From: an uncultured Oscillibacter sp.
GTDB lineage: Bacteria > Bacillota > Clostridia > Oscillospirales > Oscillospiraceae
Direction: 5' to 3'
Length of the DNA: 26,724 nucleotides
Assembly (NCBI GenBank): GCA_900544105.1
Contig: UQUC01000021.1
Span: forward strand, 1-26,724
Of the stretch, positions 23,247 through 26,724 are shown piece after piece (the first letter of the stretch is position 1; each line of letters begins with the position of its first letter). A program made the translations under genes and the position numbers. The notes beneath the pieces are model-generated. The model was not told where the DNA came from, searched no databases, and saw only the letters and a list, made by a program, of their open reading frames with translations.

Positions 23247-23510
23247 TCAAACGCTCCCTGCCGGGGCATAGACGGTCTTGGCGGTCACACCCTCCAGGCG
23301 TCCCAGCTTTCCAGACAGGGCGGAGATGACGTCACCGGGGGCATCCATGGCCACGCTGATAATATTCACGCCCTTCTCCCGGTAGGGTACGCCCATGCGC
23401 CCCACGATATACGGCCCGTACTGGTGCAGCAGGTCATTCAGCGCCGCGACCCGCGAGCCCTCCCGGACAATGATGGCAATGACAGCCACCCGCGTTTCCA
23501 CAGCTTCCAC
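23247..23510 (-). CDS. TM1266-type iron-only hydrogenase system putative regulator
   Basis: The 87-residue protein has an ACT/NikR-C-like ferredoxin fold pattern: RVAVIAIIVREGSRVAALNDLLHQYGPYIVGRMGVPYREKGVNIISVAMDAPGDVISALSGKLGRLEGVTAKTVYA. This is the pattern of the TM1266 family, annotated as a putative regulator of the [FeFe]-hydrogenase maturation system, often near hydE/F/G. The GTG start has AAGGAG 8 nt upstream. Here it heads an ABC importer operon instead of sitting by hydrogenase genes. A role as a ligand sensor or small-molecule-binding partner is inference; there is no DNA-binding domain. Confidence 0.88.
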   Translation of the reverse strand: MEAVETRVAVIAIIVREGSRVAALNDLLHQYGPYIVGRMGVPYREKGVNIISVAMDAPGDVISALSGKLGRLEGVTAKTVYAPAGSV

Positions 23511-23681
23511 AGCGGTCTCTCCTTCTCTTAAAGTAATACATCCCCCCTGCCGTTCAGCAGAGGGGATGACAAATATACAGTGATCTTGTCCTTCCTCATC
23601 TTTCGGTTCGGAGCATCCTCACCGGCAGAACGGTATGTGGGCATGGTGTCGCCGGTCAGAAACACTTTCCGGAGACGCTCC
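23511..23681 (-). ncRNA. Structured 5' leader, candidate riboswitch upstream of the TM1266-ABC operon
   Basis: The leader of about 170 nt folds by eye as follows. P1 is GGAGCGTCT (23673-23681) with GGATGCTCC (23610-23618), nine pairs including two G-U. P2 is a short GAAA/TTTC hairpin (23658-23670). P3 is ACCGGC (23651-23656) with GCCGGT (23621-23626), closing a 24-nt C-rich loop. A 12-bp hairpin near the gene (23539-23568, loop TGAACG) follows. GACAA (23586-23590) can pair with TTGTC (23568-23572 region), which would overlap that hairpin's 5' arm. Junction plus switchable hairpin is the riboswitch plan. I cannot match it to the TPP, SAM, FMN or cobalamin consensus. The rest of 23511-23763 holds the promoter and the lacI terminator. 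Confidence 0.55.
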
Positions 23682-23682
23682 A

Positions 23683-23716
23683 ACCATAACATACCCGTAT
23701 GATCCTGTCAAGGCAA
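23683..23716 (-). promoter_or_regulatory. Promoter of the TM1266-ABC operon (two overlapping registers)
   Basis: On the minus strand, TTGCCT (23711-23716), 17 bp and TATGTT (23688-23693) predict a start near 23681, which would include the whole P1 stem. TTGACA (23706-23711), 17 bp and TATGGT (23683-23688) is an alternative that would trim P1 by a few bases. The -35 lies directly after the lacI terminator. Confidence 0.65.
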
Positions 23717-23718
23717 AA

Positions 23719-23746
23719 CCCCGCCCCGGAATAGTCCGGGACGGGG
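23719..23746 (-). terminator. Terminator of the LacI-family gene
   Basis: The stem CCCCG-C-CCCGGA with TCCGGG-A-CGGGG (one mismatch, loop ATAG) is followed by TTTT on the minus strand, 18 bp after the stop codon. Confidence 0.9.
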
Positions 23747-23763
23747 CATAAACGGTTTTCTTA

Positions 23764-24753
23764 TTACATGCTGCAAGGCTGATAGGTGGAGGTCAGTACC
23801 TGTTCAAAGGCCGGGGCATCCGGTGTTTCGATCCGCTGGAGGATCAGTTCGCCGGCAGTCTCTCCCAGCTTCTCTACCGGCTGGATGATGCAGTCCATCT
23901 GGTTGGAATACAAATAGTTGATATCTGAATCGTAATCCACAAAGGTGACCAGGTCGATGTCCTCTCCCAGTTTGAGTCCCTTCTTATGGAGGTAGATCAC
24001 TGTCTCCGAAGCCATCAGGCCCTGAGCCACCACCAGCGCGTCACACTTCTGCTCCAGCATCTCATCCAGGCAGGACTGGGCGCTGTTTTCCATAGAGTTG
24101 CCGTAGCGGATCAGCAGGTCATCCTGAGGCAGGCCACAGTCTGCCACTGCCTCCTGATAGGCAGCGATCCGCTCCTTGGTAGAGGACAGCCGGGGCAGGC
24201 CGCCGATCATGCCGATCCGCTTGTCGCCCTTGCCCGCCAGACGGCAGACGCTGCGGTAGATCGGTTGGAAATTGGACACGCTCACTGACGGGAAGCGCTT
24301 TGTGTCAAAGGTCCGGTCCACCAGCACCACCGGAAATCCGGCGGGGATCAGGGATTCGAACCGGCTAAAGTCATCCATGGTGCTGGCGATGAGCAGACCG
24401 TCCACCAGTCCCGCGGAAAGCAGGCGGATATTGGTCTCCTCCCGCTCCGGGTTCTCCTTTGTATTGGCGATGATCAGATGATATCCGTGGGCGGAGAGAT
24501 AATTCTCCACAGATTCGATCATTGTCGCGAAAAACTTGTTGGAAATATCCGGAACGATAAATCCAATGGTTTTTTTCTTTCCAGTCCGGAAGCTTCTGGC
24601 CGAGGCGTCCGGCGTGTAGCCCAGCTCCGCGATAGCCCGGTAGACCTTCTCCTTGGTCTCGCCAGAGACGTAGCGGGTCGAGTTGATGGTGTGGGAAACC
24701 GTGGCGGTGGAAACGCCTGCCAACCTCGCCACATCGCTGATGGTCACCTTCAT
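23764..24753 (-). CDS. LacI family transcriptional regulator
   Basis: The 329-residue protein has the LacI helix-turn-helix (TISDVARLAGVSTATVSHTIN, residues 4-24), hinge helix (TPDASARSFRTGKK, about 48-61) and a periplasmic-binding-like effector domain (KTIGFIVPDISNKFFATMIESVENYL, DGLLIAST, KRIGMIGG, CDALVVAQGLMAS). The ATG at 24753 is preceded by AAAGAGGTGA. It is divergent from gap, and LacI-type palindromes lie in front of both genes, so it probably represses itself and gap. The effector is unknown; a glycolytic sugar phosphate would be a natural guess. It is a single-gene unit with its own terminator. Confidence 0.94.
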   Translation of the reverse strand: MKVTISDVARLAGVSTATVSHTINSTRYVSGETKEKVYRAIAELGYTPDASARSFRTGKKKTIGFIVPDISNKFFATMIESVENYLSAHGYHLIIANTKENPEREETNIRLLSAGLVDGLLIASTMDDFSRFESLIPAGFPVVLVDRTFDTKRFPSVSVSNFQPIYRSVCRLAGKGDKRIGMIGGLPRLSSTKERIAAYQEAVADCGLPQDDLLIRYGNSMENSAQSCLDEMLEQKCDALVVAQGLMASETVIYLHKKGLKLGEDIDLVTFVDYDSDINYLYSNQMDCIIQPVEKLGETAGELILQRIETPDAPAFEQVLTSTYQPCSM

Positions 24754-24763
24754 GATCGTTCAC

Positions 24764-24797
24764 CTCTTTACGCAATTTTTCTGCGTTTGCGTAATCA
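24764..24797. promoter_or_regulatory. Two LacI-type operator-like sites upstream of lacI
   Basis: TTACGCAA (24768-24775) and TTGCGTAA (24787-24794) form an 8-bp inverted repeat; each also carries the central CpG and TTGCGYAA core of the gap operator. CGTTTGC (24784-24790) is identical to a half-site of that operator. Their centres are 19 bp apart and lie just downstream of the predicted lacI start, suggesting autorepression. Confidence 0.55.
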
Positions 24798-24809
24798 TTT
24801 GCATTTTAC

Positions 24810-24839
24810 AGTATACGCCTCTGCTTTATATAACGTCAA
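24810..24839 (-). promoter_or_regulatory. Predicted promoter of the lacI gene
   Basis: On the minus strand, TTGACG (24834-24839), an 18-bp spacer and TATACT (24810-24815) predict a start near 24803, about 50 bp upstream of the ATG. The stretch 24840-24945 towards the gap promoter is T-rich with no further element recognised. Confidence 0.7.
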
Positions 24840-24945
24840 GTCTTTTTTGGCTCCTTTCTTTTACTTTTTCGCTTTTTCATCAAATTCCAACCAAATCCTC
24901 GCCATTTTGCCCAATATGCTCTCAGAATGTTATGCAAAATGCTGA

Positions 24946-24974
24946 TTGCCATTTTTTAACGTCCATGATAAGAT
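24946..24974 (+). promoter_or_regulatory. Predicted promoter of gap
   Basis: TTGCCA (24946-24951), 17 bp and TAAGAT (24969-24974) predict a start near 24981, about 75 bp upstream of the gap ATG. Confidence 0.65.
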
Positions 24975-24991
24975 GATGAGAGCAAAGAAAT

Positions 24992-25011
24992 AATCGTTTG
25001 CGCAAACGATT
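24992..25011. promoter_or_regulatory. Perfect 20-bp LacI-type operator in front of gap
   Basis: AATCGTTTGC and GCAAACGATT are exact reverse complements meeting at a central CpG, the hallmark of LacI-family operators. The site occupies about +11 to +30 relative to the predicted gap start, a position where bound repressor would block initiation or elongation. Confidence 0.85.
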
Positions 25012-25055
25012 CTTTAATCTTTTAAAGTTTTTTCAATATTGAAAGGAGTTTTCCC

Positions 25056-26069
25056 ATGCTCACGAAAATTGGTATCAATGGCTTTGGTCGCATTGGCCGT
25101 CTCACTTTCCGCGCTGCCCTGACTCATGACGATGTTGAGGTCGTCGCTCTGAACGACCCCTTCATGAACCCCGAGTACATGGCTTACATGCTCAAGTATG
25201 ACTCTGTTCACGGCAAGTTCCCCGGCACCGTCGAGGCTTATGACGGCGGTCTGATCGTCAACGGCAAGAAGTATCCCGTCTTCACCTCTATGGAGGTCAA
25301 GGACATTCCCTGGGCTTCTGTGGGTGCTGAGTACATCTGCGAGTGCACCGGCAAGCACCTGACCAAGGAGCTCTGCCAGGGCCACATCGACGCCGGCGCC
25401 AAGCACGTCATCATGGGCGCTCCCTCTAAGGATGATACCCCCATGTTCGTCTGCGGCGTCAACCTGGATAAGTACACCAGCGACATGACCTTCGTCTCCA
25501 ACGCTTCCTGCACCACCAACTGCCTGGCTCCCATTGCCAAGGTCCTGAACGACAAGTTCGGCATCGTGGAAGGCCTGATGACCACTGTTCACTCTGTCAC
25601 CCCCACCCAGAAGCTGCTGGACGGCGCTTCCCTGAAGGATTGGCGCGGTGGCCGTGCTGCTACTGGCAACATCATTCCCTCCTCCACCGGCGCTGCCAAG
25701 GCTGTCGGCAAGGTCATTCCCGAGCTGAACGGCAAGCTCACCGGTATGTCCATGCGTGTTCCCACTCTGGACGTCTCCGTTGTGGACCTGACCGCCAAGC
25801 TGGCTAAGCCCGCTACCTATGAGGATATCTGCAAGGCCATGAAGGACGCCTCCGAGGGCGAGCTGAAGGGCGTTCTGGGTTACACCGATGAGGACGTCGT
25901 TTCCTCTGACTTCCTGGGTGATTCTCGCACCTCCATCTTCGACAAGAAGGCCGGTATCGCTCTGACCGACACCTTCGTGAAGGTCGTTTCCTGGTACGAC
26001 AACGAGTGCGGCTACTCCAACAAGATGGTGGAGCTGATCCGTCACATGTCTGCCGTTGACCACAAGTAA
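25056..26069 (+). CDS. gap: Type I glyceraldehyde-3-phosphate dehydrogenase
   Basis: GAPDH oxidises and phosphorylates glyceraldehyde 3-phosphate with NAD+ in glycolysis. The 337-residue protein has the NAD-binding start KIGINGFGRIGRL, catalytic SNASCTTNC with Cys152, the TVHSVTPTQK segment with the partner histidine, WRGGRAATGNIIPSSTGAAKAV for phosphate binding, and SWYDNECGYSNKM at the end. GAAAGGAG precedes the ATG. Codon choice is more restricted than in neighbouring genes (AAG, CTG, AAC, GGC dominate), as in highly expressed genes. It is a single-gene transcript with a terminator; pgk and tpi do not follow, unlike in many Firmicutes. Confidence 0.98.
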   Translation: MLTKIGINGFGRIGRLTFRAALTHDDVEVVALNDPFMNPEYMAYMLKYDSVHGKFPGTVEAYDGGLIVNGKKYPVFTSMEVKDIPWASVGAEYICECTGKHLTKELCQGHIDAGAKHVIMGAPSKDDTPMFVCGVNLDKYTSDMTFVSNASCTTNCLAPIAKVLNDKFGIVEGLMTTVHSVTPTQKLLDGASLKDWRGGRAATGNIIPSSTGAAKAVGKVIPELNGKLTGMSMRVPTLDVSVVDLTAKLAKPATYEDICKAMKDASEGELKGVLGYTDEDVVSSDFLGDSRTSIFDKKAGIALTDTFVKVVSWYDNECGYSNKMVELIRHMSAVDHK

Positions 26070-26084
26070 GTTTTCGGACATCAT

Positions 26085-26115
26085 GAAGCGGCATGGCGTT
26101 CTGCCATGCCGCTTC
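26085..26115 (+). terminator. Terminator of gap
   Basis: A perfect 13-bp stem (GAAGCGGCATGGC and its complement, loop GTTCT) lies 15 bp after the stop codon. The T-run (CTTTTTCT, 26130-26136) is displaced by about 14 nt. Confidence 0.8.
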
Positions 26116-26151
26116 AGCGTATAGAAAAGCTTTTTCTCCCCGCTGGCCCCA

Positions 26152-26186
26152 TTTTCAGAACTTTACAAGAGTTCTGAAAATTTTTG
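26152..26186 (+). terminator. Second hairpin terminator after gap
   Basis: TTTTCAGAAC (26152-26161) and GTTCTGAAAA (26171-26180) form a 10-bp stem with a 9-nt loop, followed by TTTTTG. It backs up the first terminator, or terminates transcription from the right because the arms are A/T-flanked on both sides. Confidence 0.75.
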
Positions 26187-26203
26187 ATTTCAATAGCGTT
26201 GGA

Positions 26204-26360
26204 AAACAGGTCAAGCGCCGCCAGCGGCGGATCAAGTGAGCCTGTTTCGAGGAAGGCTCTCAAGCAGCGGATATTGTGTATCCGCTGATCGATTTGAGCA
26301 GTCGGTGTATTCCCGAGTTATCTCCGCACTAAGAGCCGCCTTGCGGCGGTTGCGCACCGA
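26204..26360. ncRNA. Candidate structured non-coding RNA between gap and tRNA-Ser
   Basis: Three nested hairpin domains follow one another. Domain I is AAACAGG/CCTGTTT (26204-26247) enclosing CCGCC-AGC-GGCGG. Domain II is CAGCGGATA-TTGTG-TATCCGCTG (26265-26287) with a partial outer stem GCTC..AA/TTGAGC. Domain III is TCGGTG/CACCGA (26302-26360) enclosing CGCA/TGCG and CCGCC-TTGC-GGCGG. No open reading frame or gene fragment is recognised here, and no known RNA family could be matched by eye. The strand is undetermined and no promoter is evident. The remaining 26361-26499 is GC-rich then A-rich, with nothing recognised. Confidence 0.4.
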
Positions 26361-26499
26361 AACACGCCTGCGGTCGTAGTCCCGCGCACAATCTCCCTTA
26401 CCGCTGCGGAAAATTTACCGCTTTATGAGCAGACTCCAAACCGCTCACCGCAAGGATTCCAAAAAAAGAAAATTTCTTAAATGAAATGCAGAAAAGCAC

Positions 26500-26527
26500 T
26501 TGACTTTTTTTAGGTCTCTGTTATAAT
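26500..26527 (+). promoter_or_regulatory. Promoter of tRNA-Ser
   Basis: TTGACT (26500-26505), a 16-bp spacer and TATAAT (26522-26527) lie about 60 bp upstream of the tRNA. Confidence 0.8.
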
Positions 26528-26586
26528 AATATCGCTGTCTGTTCAAGGCAACAAGTGCATAGCGGAAAAGCGCTGGACACAGCTAT

Positions 26587-26678
26587 GGAGAAGTCGCCTA
26601 GTTGGTCGAGGGCGCATGATTGGAAATCATGTAGGCTCCTAAAGGGTCTCGAGGGTTCGAATCCCTCCTTCTCCGCCA
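26587..26678 (+). tRNA. tRNA-Ser (anticodon GGA)
   Basis: The acceptor stem pairs GGAGAAG with CTTCTCC, with discriminator G and an encoded CCA (26676-26678). The anticodon arm is CATGA-TTGGAAA-TCATG, giving GGA. The long variable arm (TAGGCTCCTAAAGGGTCTC region) and GGTTCGAATCC T loop fit tRNA-Ser. Confidence 0.97.
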
Positions 26679-26724
26679 TAAGGTGGCAACAATTCGGATA
26701 TTTTAAGCGCAACGCTTAGAATAC

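Noticed and set aside
23233..23250. TTG start for the binding protein giving an N-terminal extension
   Set aside because: The extension would contain the ribosome site itself; the ATG at 23232 directly begins a proper lipoprotein signal.
23511..23681. FMN riboswitch, because the leader contains CTGACCGGCG similar to part of that consensus
   Set aside because: The remaining conserved FMN elements and the six-arm layout are missing; the match is a short chance likeness.
26204..26360. 6S RNA
   Set aside because: The pattern is three successive hairpin domains instead of one long rod with a central bubble, and no closing stem joins the ends.
26521..26712. Minus-strand open frame of 63 codons across the tRNA-Ser gene
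   Set aside because: It is antisense to a well-supported tRNA and has no ribosome site; the peptide contains the familiar false translation of tRNA sequence.

Overview
The window looks like chromosome of a GC-rich anaerobic Firmicute, most likely a gut clostridium near Oscillospiraceae. The reasons are the strong GGAGG-type ribosome sites, consensus TTGACA/TATAAT promoters, many hairpin-plus-U-run terminators, a TM1266-type hydrogenase-system regulator, a clostridial alpha-hydroxy-acid oxidizing enzyme with an N-terminal cysteine cluster, and several LTAC-type lipoproteins. The species cannot be named from the sequence alone. Most of the window is housekeeping DNA. I see no CRISPR array, prophage or intact insertion sequence.

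Layout. 1-1235 is rearranged debris: a cut-off membrane-protein gene, a C-terminal gene fragment, and the 3' end of an IS1182-like element that stops a few bases from uvrC. 1236-3393 (minus) holds uvrC behind two tRNA-Leu genes with a consensus promoter. 3423-4174 (minus) is a sirtuin. 4214-9913 (plus) is a run of six genes: ArsC/Spx-like protein, YihY-type membrane protein, M29 aminopeptidase, gamma-carbonic-anhydrase-like protein, MATE exporter and AI-2E-family permease. 10044-12298 (minus) is mtaB-yfbR-orphan. A nifS-like cysteine desulfurase, a second MATE exporter and an rlmA-type methyltransferase lie divergently at 12435-15816. 15862-18256 (minus) holds an SGNH hydrolase under a palindromic operator, a metallo-beta-lactamase-fold protein and a DUF4349 lipoprotein. 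18452-20702 (plus) is an FMN-dependent alpha-hydroxy-acid enzyme followed by a split ThrE-type exporter.

20750-23716 (minus) is the most interesting block. A TM1266-type regulator, a lipoprotein solute-binding protein, a permease and an ATPase form one operon, preceded by about 170 nt of leader that folds into a three-stem junction plus a stable hairpin. It is a good riboswitch candidate of unassigned class. 23719-25055 is a LacI-family regulator divergent from gap. Perfect or near-perfect LacI-type operators sit just downstream of both predicted start sites, suggesting direct control of glyceraldehyde-3-phosphate dehydrogenase and autoregulation. After gap come two terminators, about 160 nt of nested hairpins with no ORF (possible non-coding RNA), and a tRNA-Ser with its own promoter.

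Functional links. MtaB (radical-SAM, Fe-S, thiolation) and the cysteine desulfurase share one intergenic region whose two promoters face each other, which may tie sulfur supply to tRNA thiomethylation. All functions are read from motifs and family resemblance; no database search was possible.
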